DNA from: Candidatus Endomicrobium embiratermitis
Lineage (GTDB): Bacteria > Elusimicrobiota > Endomicrobiia > Endomicrobiales > Endomicrobiaceae
Length of the DNA: 64,000 bases
Assembly: GCA_009781315.1 (NCBI GenBank)
Contig: WQYI01000008.1
Location: 1-64,000 of the forward strand
Direction: 5' to 3'
Part shown: piece after piece, positions 40,566 through 49,422 of the stretch
Position numbering within the stretch: position 1 is the stretch's first letter
Layout of the letters: every line of letters begins with the position of its first letter
Notes under the pieces: generated by a model
Told to the model about the DNA's origin: nothing
What the model saw: only the letters and a program-made list of their open reading frames with translations
Database searches by the model: none
Program-made: the position numbers and the translations under genes

Positions 40566-41480
40566 TTAATTTTCTTTATTTTTAAACGAGGAAAAAATTA
40601 TTGATATTGAAAGAATTGAAACTATTACCGCAAGCGAAACTGCCGTTGAAATATGAAAATAATGCGAACCAAGCATTTTTAATCCGATAAAAAATAAAAT
40701 TATTGCCACGCCGTATTTCAAAAATTTGAATTTCCCGGCGAGTCCCGACAGTAAAAAATATAAAGACCTTAAACCTATAATAGCAAATATGTTCGACGTA
40801 TAAACTATGAACGTATCTCTGGATATAGAAAGGACCGCCGGAATCGAATCAACCGCGAAAATAATATCGCTCATTTCTATAACCGCGACCGCGGCAAGCA
40901 TGGGCGTCGCGTATAAAATGCCGTTTTCTCTTACAAAAAAATTTCCGGTCGCGTCGTCCTGTTTAAAAGGAAACAATTTTTTTAAGAATTTATAAGCTAT
41001 ATTTTTTTCCGGAGAGGCTTCGTCTCTTCCGGCAAAAATCATTTTGACCGCCGTGTAAATTAAAATCGCGCCGAATATATATATAATCCATTCAAACGCG
41101 CTTATCAGCCGGACGCCTATAAAAACAAACAAAAACCTTAAAATCACCGCTCCGAGAATTCCGTAAATTAAAACTTTAGGCTGGTGCTGTTTCGGTATGG
41201 CAAAATAAGAAAAAATAATTAAGAACACAAACATATTATCTATTGAAAGAGAATATTCAACTACATATCCCGTTACATATTCCAGAGCTTTTTCAAACCC
41301 GAAAGCAAAATAAACCGCAACGCCGAAAGATAAAGCAAGCGTTATCCAAAAAACAACCATTTTAGCGGCTTCTTTTATTGAAACGTCTCCGTGATGTTTG
41401 TTGAGAATTATCAAATCGACAAAAAGAGCAACAGAGACGGTAGTCCAAAAAGCAATCCACATAATTATATGCGAGTCCAT
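40566..41480 (-). CDS. TerC-family integral membrane protein
   Basis: 304 residues with about nine hydrophobic helices. Family hallmarks are EYSLSIDNMFVFLIIF (with the conserved SxDN) and EMSDIIFAVDSIPAVL, plus a charged middle loop (FKQDDATGNFFVRENG). TerC/Alx-type proteins have been linked to tellurite resistance and to manganese export in some bacteria; the substrate here is unknown. GGAGCATAA precedes ATG. No manganese riboswitch was seen upstream: the gap to the next gene is a dispersed repeat. Confidence 0.92.
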   Translation of the reverse strand: MDSHIIMWIAFWTTVSVALFVDLIILNKHHGDVSIKEAAKMVVFWITLALSFGVAVYFAFGFEKALEYVTGYVVEYSLSIDNMFVFLIIFSYFAIPKQHQPKVLIYGILGAVILRFLFVFIGVRLISAFEWIIYIFGAILIYTAVKMIFAGRDEASPEKNIAYKFLKKLFPFKQDDATGNFFVRENGILYATPMLAAVAVIEMSDIIFAVDSIPAVLSISRDTFIVYTSNIFAIIGLRSLYFLLSGLAGKFKFLKYGVAIILFFIGLKMLGSHYFHISTAVSLAVIVSILSISIIFSSFKNKEN

Positions 41481-41485
41481 TTATG

Positions 41486-41580
41486 CTCCATGAAAAAGAT
41501 GCATAGATGCATGGACGCATAGAGGCATAGCAAAAACAAAGTCGTTACCATGCATCCGTGCATCCATGCGTCTATACATC
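41486..41580. repeat. Dispersed 'GATGCAT' inverted-arm repeat between the RND and terC-like genes
   Basis: Left arm GATGCATAGATGCATGGACG, right arm CATGCATCCGTGCATCCATG..., with AAAAACAAAGTCGTTACC between. The arm sequence supplies the last codons and stop (GDV, TAG) of the RND gene. Confidence 0.85.
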
Positions 41581-44500
41581 GCCGTTCCCGTTAGGAAACA
41601 GCGGATTAAAGAGTTCCGAGTCGTTACGGTTTCTCATTCCTTTGGTAACAAGATATACGTAAGGAACAAAAATCAAAGCAAGTATAAGCGCAAAAAATAA
41701 TCCTCCGACAACTGCTATAGCCATAGGCTGATTTGTCGATGTTTTACCACCGAAACCTATGGCAAGAGGAAGCAGAGCGGTAATAGTCGTAAGCGTTGTC
41801 ATGGCTATCGGACGTATATAGCGGACCGTAGTATCTACGACATTTTTTTTCAGAGTCAAAATATCGGGCGAAGCACCGTTGTTTTTCTTTTTTTCTCCGT
41901 CAAGCATAAGATTGAATCTGTCCACAAGTAAAATAGATATGTTTGTGACGTTTCCTACTAGCATTATAAACCCTAACATCGATATTGAATTGATAGTTTG
42001 TCCCGTTATAAAAAGAACCATTAAAGAACCCACGACTCCAAGCGGAACTACCGTCATAACTATAGCAGGCTGGAAAAGAGACTCGAATTCCGAAGCCAAA
42101 ATCATATATATTATTATAACGCCGAGAAACAGAGCAAAAGAAACCTGAGCCAGAGCTTCCTGCATCGCAAGCATTTCTCCCGAAATAACGTAATGGACGT
42201 CGTCGTTGTTAAATTTTTCTTTTAATATTTCTTCAAGAGATCCTACCGCTCTGGTAAAATCTCCCCTGACGTTGGCCGACAGGAAATACGCCCTTTCTCC
42301 CTCGATTCTTTTGATAGACGGTAAAGTCTCGACAAAATTCGCCTGCGAAATTTGTTTTAACTGTATGGTCATTCCCCACGGAGAATACATAGTCATTTCC
42401 AAAATTTTACCAAGACTGTCGCGGTCTTCAGGGCGCATTCTTACCCTTATGTCCATTTCGTCGTCTTTAAGTTTAAGCTTTGTCGCCACAAAACCTTTTA
42501 TTGCCGCAAGAGTCATCGCCGAAATATCCTGTGTTGACAAACCAAAAAGAGACGCGCGTTCCCTGTCGATAACAAGCCTGAGTTCCGGAACCACGTCCGG
42601 CGGGTCGAGCTTTATGCCGAAAAATTGCGGCATATCCTCCATAATTTTTCTTATTTCATCGGCGGCACTTTTAAGTTTGACTAAGTCTTTCCCTCTTATT
42701 TCTATCATAAGCCCCGACGCCGCGCCGACGCCCGAACCGAACAAACCCTGCTGGGTGATAAACCCGGTGTCAATACCTTTAATATTCCATTTTCTTATTT
42801 CATTTGAAATGTCGGCGACAAGTTCGTCGGTGGACCTTCCTTCCCTGTGTAATCTTCCGATTATTCTTGCCTGAAAAGTGCCTAAAGACTCTATGGACGC
42901 AATGCCGGAAGTATCGCCCGTAGATCCCACGCTTACGGAAATGTCTCTTATTTCACGCTGTTCGGAAATAAGCTGTTCTATGCGTTTTGAAGTGGCGTTT
43001 GTTATTTCAAGCGGAGTGTAGGGAGGCATGGTTATGTTTAAAACAAATCTTCTTTCGTCGATTCTGGGCATAAATTCTTTTGATATAAGCGAAAAAGAAA
43101 CGAATCCGGCAAAAATATAAATTAAAACCGCTAAAGCGACTTTGCCGACTCTCCAGTCTAAAACTCTTCTAAACAACGGCGTAAAATATTTATTTATGAC
43201 ATCCAGTCCGGCCGTAATAGACTGTTTGCTTAAATCTGCCGTAAGGGCGAGCCTTGGCACCAAAAACATTCCGGCAAATATCGAAGACAGCAGCGAAAAA
43301 GTTATGGTCAGCGCGAGCTGTTTGAAAAGCTGTCCTATCATTCCGGCGACAAATACAAAAGGAATGAATATGGCGACCGATGTAAAAGTAGAGCTTAACA
43401 CAGGCGCGAGCAAACTGCTTGTAGCGGCGTGAATGGAATCTTTTTTATCCCTGCCTTTAACTTTATAGTACTGTATCAAAATATTTTCAAGCACCATATT
43501 GGAGTTGTCAACCACCATGCCTATGCCGACGGTAAGACCGCCCAAAGACATTGTGTTTATGGAAATACCCTGAAAATACATTAAACTTAAAGTCGTGCAA
43601 AGAGCCACCGGTATCGCGATGTTAATAATGACGGAAGCCATAAAGCTTCTCATGAAAAAATAAAGCAAAATAAACGACAGTAATATTCCCTGTATGCCGC
43701 TTGAATATAAATTCGCGAGAGATTCTTTGATAAAGTCCGACTGGTCGGAAGTTATTTCTATATTTATGTCTTTAGGAACTTTTTCTCTTATATCTTTCAA
43801 TTTTTTACGGACTTCTTTGGAAAGATTTATTAAATTAGAACCCGACTGCTGATATATTCCTACGGAAATATTTTCATTGCCGTTATAGCGGGAAAACCCT
43901 CTTCTGTCTTTTAAAGATTCCTTTACGTCGGCGACGTCTCTTAAAAACACTATTTTATCGCCCGTTTCCTGCCCTCTGTTTCTGATTCTTTTTGTGCTCA
44001 TCGCCTGGCTGATATTGTAATCTATTTTTGAAAACGAAAGACTGGCTATGTCTTCTATATTTTGAAATTCGCCTACGGTTTTCACAAGAAACTCGCGTTT
44101 GTCCTCTTTAATGGTTCCGGCCGGATACGTTATATTCGAATTTTGCAGAGACGTTATAATTTCCGTTATTGAAACCTGATTGGCAAGAAGCCTTCCTTTG
44201 TCTATCTCGACAAGAACTTCCTTTTCCTCGCCGCCTCTTAATTCCACCTTCGCGACGCCTTCAAGCCTTTCAAGCTCGTCTTTTATATTCTTTCTGGCTA
44301 TACGCCTGAGTTCCGCCATGGCAAGCGGAGAAGAGTCGCCGTTTTTATAATTTACCGACAGCATAATAGCTTCTACCTGAGTCGGGTTGTATTTAAGAAC
44401 TACCGGCTCAAGAGAATCTCTGGGCAAAGATTCTTTTATCAAATCTATTTTTTCGCGCACGTCCATCGCGGCAAAATCCATATTTGTTCCCCATATGAAT

Positions 44501-44781
44501 TCGCATGTTACTATGGACACGCCTTCTTTGGAATTAGACGAAACCCTTTTTATGTTTTTAACGGTTCCTACGGTTTCTTCAACTATCCTGCTTATAAGTT
44601 TTTCCGCTTCTTCGGGACCCGCGCCCTCGTACTTGGTAACTATGCTTATCTGGGGGTATTCCATTGCCGGAAAAAGTTCCTGAGGGATTCTTGTATAGGA
44701 GATAAGCCCCAAAAGACCTATGGATAAAAATATCATTATTGTGGTGACAGGTCTGTCTACTGAAAGCCTTAAAATTGACAT
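41572..44781 (-). CDS. RND efflux transporter (HAE1-type), second permease of the tolC-MFP-RND-RND operon
   Basis: 1,069 residues. N-terminus LRLSVDRPVTTIMIFLSI, then the full two-fold RND architecture. TM4 reads MVVDNSNMVLEN: the first relay Asp is kept (~425) and the second is Asn. TM10 reads NVTNISILLVD without the AcrB Lys. Such VDNS-type relays occur in a subset of HAE1 proteins, so this is not evidence of inactivity. It is encoded after a second permease with a different relay; the pair may form a heteromeric pump like MdtBC, which is inference. The last codons lie in a dispersed repeat. Confidence 0.93.
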   Translation of the reverse strand: MSILRLSVDRPVTTIMIFLSIGLLGLISYTRIPQELFPAMEYPQISIVTKYEGAGPEEAEKLISRIVEETVGTVKNIKRVSSNSKEGVSIVTCEFIWGTNMDFAAMDVREKIDLIKESLPRDSLEPVVLKYNPTQVEAIMLSVNYKNGDSSPLAMAELRRIARKNIKDELERLEGVAKVELRGGEEKEVLVEIDKGRLLANQVSITEIITSLQNSNITYPAGTIKEDKREFLVKTVGEFQNIEDIASLSFSKIDYNISQAMSTKRIRNRGQETGDKIVFLRDVADVKESLKDRRGFSRYNGNENISVGIYQQSGSNLINLSKEVRKKLKDIREKVPKDINIEITSDQSDFIKESLANLYSSGIQGILLSFILLYFFMRSFMASVIINIAIPVALCTTLSLMYFQGISINTMSLGGLTVGIGMVVDNSNMVLENILIQYYKVKGRDKKDSIHAATSSLLAPVLSSTFTSVAIFIPFVFVAGMIGQLFKQLALTITFSLLSSIFAGMFLVPRLALTADLSKQSITAGLDVINKYFTPLFRRVLDWRVGKVALAVLIYIFAGFVSFSLISKEFMPRIDERRFVLNITMPPYTPLEITNATSKRIEQLISEQREIRDISVSVGSTGDTSGIASIESLGTFQARIIGRLHREGRSTDELVADISNEIRKWNIKGIDTGFITQQGLFGSGVGAASGLMIEIRGKDLVKLKSAADEIRKIMEDMPQFFGIKLDPPDVVPELRLVIDRERASLFGLSTQDISAMTLAAIKGFVATKLKLKDDEMDIRVRMRPEDRDSLGKILEMTMYSPWGMTIQLKQISQANFVETLPSIKRIEGERAYFLSANVRGDFTRAVGSLEEILKEKFNNDDVHYVISGEMLAMQEALAQVSFALFLGVIIIYMILASEFESLFQPAIVMTVVPLGVVGSLMVLFITGQTINSISMLGFIMLVGNVTNISILLVDRFNLMLDGEKKKNNGASPDILTLKKNVVDTTVRYIRPIAMTTLTTITALLPLAIGFGGKTSTNQPMAIAVVGGLFFALILALIFVPYVYLVTKGMRNRNDSELFNPLFPNGNGDV

Positions 44782-44844
44782 AACATTTCTCTCTCTTGTT
44801 TTAGAGTTTATTTAAACTATATTTTTATTGCCTTTGTCAAAACT

Positions 44845-44918
44845 CGGATACATGGTACCGGTTTTGCCTTTGCTATGCCTCTATGCGTCCGTGTATCTAT
44901 GCCTCGCCGTTTGCCGTT
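44845..44918. repeat. Dispersed 'GATGCAT'-type repeat between the two RND genes
   Basis: ATACATGGTACCGGTTTTGC / CTATGCCTCTATGCGTCCGT / GTATCTATGCC then GCCGTTTGCCGTT, which joins the stop codon of the upstream permease. Related to the elements at 32488 and 41486. Confidence 0.7.
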
Positions 44919-47900
44919 CTAAATTTTTATCTTCGGCGTTTTCGGCGCGTTTTTAACTTTGCCTTTACCCGGAAATTTCAAAATCTTCGGTTTTTTCATT
45001 ACAAGTTTCTTAATTTTCTTTTCGGATTTGCCGAATATATTGTATATAAACGAGAAATTTTTTAAAATTCCCCTGAAACTTTTTTTAGGATCTTCCAAAA
45101 GATAATAAGCCGTCGGAATAATAAGAAGCGTAAGCATTGTTCCGGTTACGGTTCCGCAAAGCACGGTTAAAGACAGAGACTGCCACATAGCGGCCGCCTC
45201 GTCGCGGCTTAAAACCATAGGCACAAGTCCGAGCGTCTTCATAAGAAACGTTATAAGCTCGGGTCTTAATCTCTCTTTGCAGGATTCAAATATAACCCTT
45301 AACATATTTTTTCTGCCGTGTCTTCTTTGGTTTATCTTATCGACTAAAATAATAGAACCGTAAACAATCGAACCGAACAAAATCATTATTCCTATCCAAA
45401 CGCCGAGGCTTATGGACTTCTTAAATATCCAAAGCGAAAAAGCAACCCCTATAATGCTCAAAGGCAGAGCGAACATAATTAAAAACGGCTGTTTATAAGA
45501 TTCGAATATTGAAGCCAAAACAAAAAATATCAGAATTACGGTAAGAGACACGGCAAGTATAAACTGCGCCTCGTTTTCCACTGTTCTTTCATAATCTCCT
45601 GATATTTTAAAAGAATAATCCCTTGGGAAAGATATGCCTTTTAAAGCCGTATTTATTCCGTTTGCCGCCGTCATCAAACCGATTCCCGCCCTGTTGGCGC
45701 TTATCTGTATAAAACGTCTTTTGTTTTTACGCCAAATTTCCTGCGTGGATTTTATTTCTTCCGCGGTAGCGACCTGCCCGACGCGCACGATTTGCCTTTT
45801 AGGATTTATCAAAGACAGAAACATCACGTCGTTGATGTTTTTAACGGTGCCCGGCGTAAGTCTCGCGATGGTTTCTATCTGCTTTCCTTCGGTTCTGTAC
45901 TGCGTGGCTATCAATCCCCTTATCTGACAATGCAAAGTATTTCCGAAATAATAAGCCGTAAGTCCGAAATTCGCTAATCTTTGGTTATCAACAAAAAGAT
46001 TTATTTCAGGTTCGTCTTCCCTCATTCTTATTTTTACGTCGGTCAAACCTTTTACCTGCTGCAGCCTTCCCGAAGCCGAAAAGGCCAGCTGCTTTAACTG
46101 GTCGTAATCCTGACCGTAAAAATCCACAAAAATTTCTTTATTCCCCGCGGAACTTGAATCCTGATAATAAATAAAAGCGGGAGAAAAATCCGGAAAGTTT
46201 TTTCTGAACTCCTCTTTAAATTGTTCGGCATTTTTAAAAACCCTGACTTCCACAAACGTATGCAGTTTTTCGACTTTAGACGAAACTCTTTCGACATCGT
46301 CCCTGTAAGACAGAAGCTTGGCTTCCAGTTTTTTGACTATTTCGTTTGAAGCTTCTATTCGCGTGGCCGGAGGAAACTGTATTCCTATCCTGAAAGTGTT
46401 CGCATCGCCGGCATCGAGAAACTCCGAATCTCTGCTTTTAAAGATTTTTACCGAAGTGAAAAAAAGCGCGAAAACGAACAGCCATACGAAAGTCTGGCGC
46501 CTGAAAACGAATTTAAGGATTTTTCCGTACATGTGCCTTACCCACATATACCAGCGCTGAAATTCAAGCTCAAAATTGTTTTGCCAGAAATAAATCTGTG
46601 GAGGTATAAAAATCATCGTGCTTATAAGAGATGCTATTAACGCGAACGTAATCGTAAGTCCGAAAGGAACGTAAAGCTGCCTTATTTCCGGATCAAGAAA
46701 CACAAGAGGCAAAAACACGACTATAGTAGTAACAGTCGAAGCGAAAATAGGCTGCCATAATTCCGCGGTGCCTTTTATTACAAGTTCTATTTTCGTTTTA
46801 TAAGTTTTTCTGTGATGATGAAACGATATATTTTCTATAACTACGATGGCGTTATCCATAACGTTTGCTATGCCCATGGCAAGACCGCTGAGCGTCATAA
46901 CGTTAAAAGTCTGTTTAGTAAGATACATAAGAAGAACCGAAATAAATATGCTTAAAGGAAGCGTAGTGCCGACTATAATTATGTTTCTTATATTTTTCAT
47001 AAAAACAAACAAAATCGCCGTAAGAAGTATCGCGCCCACGACAAGCGCTTCGCATAAAGAATAAATGGCTTTAATTATATATTCCGCGTCGTTTTTAACT
47101 ACGGTTACGACAATAGCGTGATCTATGTTCTCTCTCAGATCGTCAACTACTCTTAACACCCCTCTTGCCGTGCTTATGGTATTTGCCGTGGACTCTTTTT
47201 GCACATACAAAGAAACAACGTCTTCAAGATTGAGCCTTGCAAAAGAGGTAGGCTCGTAAAACGAATCTTTTACCGTGCCTATGTCTTTAATTTTTATTAC
47301 CGAGCCCGCGGGAGTTATGGCTATTCCGGTATTTTCTATTTCTTCTATATTTTCATATTCTCCGGTAGCCCTTATCACATAACTTTTATTTGATTCGTCG
47401 ATGGTTCCTGCTGAAATTGAAATATTTGAAAGGTTTATTTTTTGAACTACCTCAAGTATGGGAAGCTGGTACGCAAGAAGTTTCGCGTTGTCGATGTTCA
47501 TAAGAAGTTTTCTTTCCCTGCCGCCTCCGATTTCAATATTGGCGACTCCGGAAACTCTCATTATTTTCTCTTTAATCCGTTCTTCGGCTATTTCCCTCAG
47601 CTGTTCCGGAGAAAACTTTTCGGAACTTAAAGAAACAATCATAATCGGCGCGTCGGACTGCTCGAATCTAGCGATGATTGGTTTTTCGGTTTCTCTCGGC
47701 AGAAGATGCCTTACAAGAGCTAGTTTTTCCCTGATGTCTATAACTATAAAATCGGTATTAACCCCGTAATGAAAAGTCATCATAATATTGGATTCCGATT
47801 CTTTTGAAGAAGAAACCATCTCTTTCAAACCGCTGAGTTCGGAAAAGACTTCTTCCAGCGGCCGGGTAACGTACTTTTCAACTTCGCTGGCTGCGATGCC

Positions 47901-48053
47901 TCCGCGAAGCCTCGTTATTACGCTTACCATTCCGCTTTGAGTGCTGGGATTTAATTCGACGGGTATTCTGACAGCCATTATTGACGAGAACATCATCAAC
48001 GCAATGACTATCATAAGAGTTGTTATGGGCTTTTTTATTCCTAAATCTATCAT
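44919..48053 (-). CDS. RND efflux transporter (HAE1-type), first permease of the operon, unusual relay
   Basis: About 1,044 residues from ATG 48053 (a TTG at 48065 is possible). N-terminus MIDLGIKKPITTLMIVIALM. TM4 reads GIANVMDNAIVVIEN: in place of the usual Asp-Asp pair there is Met-Asp (~400), and TM10 is IVYGSIILVDK with no AcrB-type Lys. The C-terminus is extended and very basic (KKIKKLVMKKPKILKFPG). Neither start has a ribosome site, because a dispersed repeat ends directly upstream. Partner of the permease encoded next and of the adaptor and TolC encoded before. Confidence 0.92.
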   Translation of the reverse strand: MIDLGIKKPITTLMIVIALMMFSSIMAVRIPVELNPSTQSGMVSVITRLRGGIAASEVEKYVTRPLEEVFSELSGLKEMVSSSKESESNIMMTFHYGVNTDFIVIDIREKLALVRHLLPRETEKPIIARFEQSDAPIMIVSLSSEKFSPEQLREIAEERIKEKIMRVSGVANIEIGGGRERKLLMNIDNAKLLAYQLPILEVVQKINLSNISISAGTIDESNKSYVIRATGEYENIEEIENTGIAITPAGSVIKIKDIGTVKDSFYEPTSFARLNLEDVVSLYVQKESTANTISTARGVLRVVDDLRENIDHAIVVTVVKNDAEYIIKAIYSLCEALVVGAILLTAILFVFMKNIRNIIIVGTTLPLSIFISVLLMYLTKQTFNVMTLSGLAMGIANVMDNAIVVIENISFHHHRKTYKTKIELVIKGTAELWQPIFASTVTTIVVFLPLVFLDPEIRQLYVPFGLTITFALIASLISTMIFIPPQIYFWQNNFELEFQRWYMWVRHMYGKILKFVFRRQTFVWLFVFALFFTSVKIFKSRDSEFLDAGDANTFRIGIQFPPATRIEASNEIVKKLEAKLLSYRDDVERVSSKVEKLHTFVEVRVFKNAEQFKEEFRKNFPDFSPAFIYYQDSSSAGNKEIFVDFYGQDYDQLKQLAFSASGRLQQVKGLTDVKIRMREDEPEINLFVDNQRLANFGLTAYYFGNTLHCQIRGLIATQYRTEGKQIETIARLTPGTVKNINDVMFLSLINPKRQIVRVGQVATAEEIKSTQEIWRKNKRRFIQISANRAGIGLMTAANGINTALKGISFPRDYSFKISGDYERTVENEAQFILAVSLTVILIFFVLASIFESYKQPFLIMFALPLSIIGVAFSLWIFKKSISLGVWIGIMILFGSIVYGSIILVDKINQRRHGRKNMLRVIFESCKERLRPELITFLMKTLGLVPMVLSRDEAAAMWQSLSLTVLCGTVTGTMLTLLIIPTAYYLLEDPKKSFRGILKNFSFIYNIFGKSEKKIKKLVMKKPKILKFPGKGKVKNAPKTPKIKI

Positions 48054-48063
48054 TTTTAAATAC

Positions 48064-48177
48064 AATTAGGAATGAGGAGCGAGGAATGAGGAATTGTTGT
48101 GTGCGCAAAGCGCACTTAATATTTGCAGCAAAGCCGCTCAAACACTCCTAACTCCTAATTCCTAACTCCTAATTTTA
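48064..48177. repeat. Dispersed 'TTAGGAGTTAGGAATGAGG' inverted-arm repeat between MFP and RND genes
   Basis: Left arm TTAGGAATGAGGAGCGAGGA..., right arm CACTCCTAACTCCTAATTCC..., with the palindrome GTGCGCAAAGCGCAC and TTAATATTTG in the loop. The element at 56352-56504 has the same arms and a similar loop. It fills the whole gap from one stop codon to the next start codon. Confidence 0.85.
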
Positions 48178-49404
48178 GTATCCGACGGGAGCAGCTTCCG
48201 ACTCGTCGCTTTCAATAAATTTTACCCTAATACCGTCTGAAAGCTGGCCGTTTGTTTCGGCGGCTACAAGTTCGCCTATGCTAAGACCTTCAAGAACTAT
48301 TGTTTTATCTCCGACTTTATCGCCTGTAACGCACGGTCTCATTTGTATTATGCCTTCGCCCGGGTTTATATCCGGCATTACCACCGGCACCAAAAATGTA
48401 ACGTTGTTAAGGGAAACTATGCTGTCGGACGGTATCAGCACTACATTTTTGAGCTCTTTTAAAAATATTGTCCCTCTGGCAAACATTCCGGAACGCAACA
48501 ATCCCTCCGGATTATTAACGCTAATTTTGACAGAAAAAGTCCTGGTTCTCGGATTCACAGTAGGAGAAATCTCATTGAGAACGCCTTCAAATTCTTTGTC
48601 CGGATAAGAATCGCTCAGGACTACGACTTTTTGCCCTACCGCAAGCTTTTGTATGTCTTTTTCCGGAATATCAACTTCAAAGTTTGTTCCGTGATCGCTT
48701 ATGAATTTACACACAACGTCCTGAGGAGTCACGTATTCTCCGGGCTTTATTATTATTTCCGCAAGTATTCCGTCGCTTGGAGCGGCAAGATTGGTTTTCT
48801 TTAAATTAGACTGCGCGAGTTCAAGTTCGGATCTGGCGGCTTTAACGCGCGATTCCGCCGACTGAATTTCAAACCTTGCCTCGTGCAGTTTGCTTTCGGC
48901 CAAAGCTTTCATATTGAACATTTCTTCGTAGACTTTATATCTTTCTTTTGCCGATAAAAACGCCGAGCTTTCGCTCTTGTACTTGCTTTGGGCGTAATCG
49001 GCTTTAGTGAGAGCGTCTTTAGGGTCTAAAGAACAAATAATCTGACCCTGTTTTATTTTAGCGCCTTCTTTGAAATTATACATGGCCAGATAACCGTCTA
49101 TTTCAAAGCGCAAGTCGTTTTCCGTGGCGCCTTTTATAGTACCCATAACCGTATATTTATCCGTATAATCCTGTTTTTTAACTCTTATGGTTTTTACCTG
49201 AATAAGGATTGCCGCATTTTCTTCAGCCGCTTTTTTCTTAAAAAACAGCATATATGCGACTATTGAAGAAAAAATTAAAAACATGCATATAGCCGCGATA
49301 TACACAATCCTTTTAAAAGTCTCCGGAGACTGCGCCCTGTAATTACTAACAGAATGAGCAATATTATCCTTAATCAAATAAAAATAATACTTAATCTTTT
49401 CCAA
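48175..49404 (-). CDS. RND periplasmic adaptor (membrane-fusion protein)
   Basis: 409 residues, TTG start at 49404 with GGAGGAG six bases upstream. One N-terminal membrane helix (IVYIAAICMFLIFSSIVAYMLFF, ~33-55). Then the HlyD-type fold: a barrel-sandwich half with DLRFEIDGYLAMYNFKEGAKIKQGQII, an alpha-hairpin (~130-200), the second half with LAAPSDGILAEIIIKPGEYV, a beta-barrel with VSVNNPEGLLRSGMFARG-like sequence, and a membrane-proximal end. It links the RND permeases to TolC. It is anchored by a helix rather than a lipid. 18 bp after tolC. Confidence 0.93.
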   Translation of the reverse strand: MEKIKYYFYLIKDNIAHSVSNYRAQSPETFKRIVYIAAICMFLIFSSIVAYMLFFKKKAAEENAAILIQVKTIRVKKQDYTDKYTVMGTIKGATENDLRFEIDGYLAMYNFKEGAKIKQGQIICSLDPKDALTKADYAQSKYKSESSAFLSAKERYKVYEEMFNMKALAESKLHEARFEIQSAESRVKAARSELELAQSNLKKTNLAAPSDGILAEIIIKPGEYVTPQDVVCKFISDHGTNFEVDIPEKDIQKLAVGQKVVVLSDSYPDKEFEGVLNEISPTVNPRTRTFSVKISVNNPEGLLRSGMFARGTIFLKELKNVVLIPSDSIVSLNNVTFLVPVVMPDINPGEGIIQMRPCVTGDKVGDKTIVLEGLSIGELVAAETNGQLSDGIRVKFIESDESEAAPVGY

Positions 49405-49422
49405 AATACTCCTCCAGTTTTA

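Noticed and set aside
41481-41571. Possible manganese riboswitch near the TerC-family gene
   Set aside because: This gap is downstream of the next operon's last gene and upstream of terC, but contains only the GATGCAT repeat; no riboswitch-like conserved core was seen.
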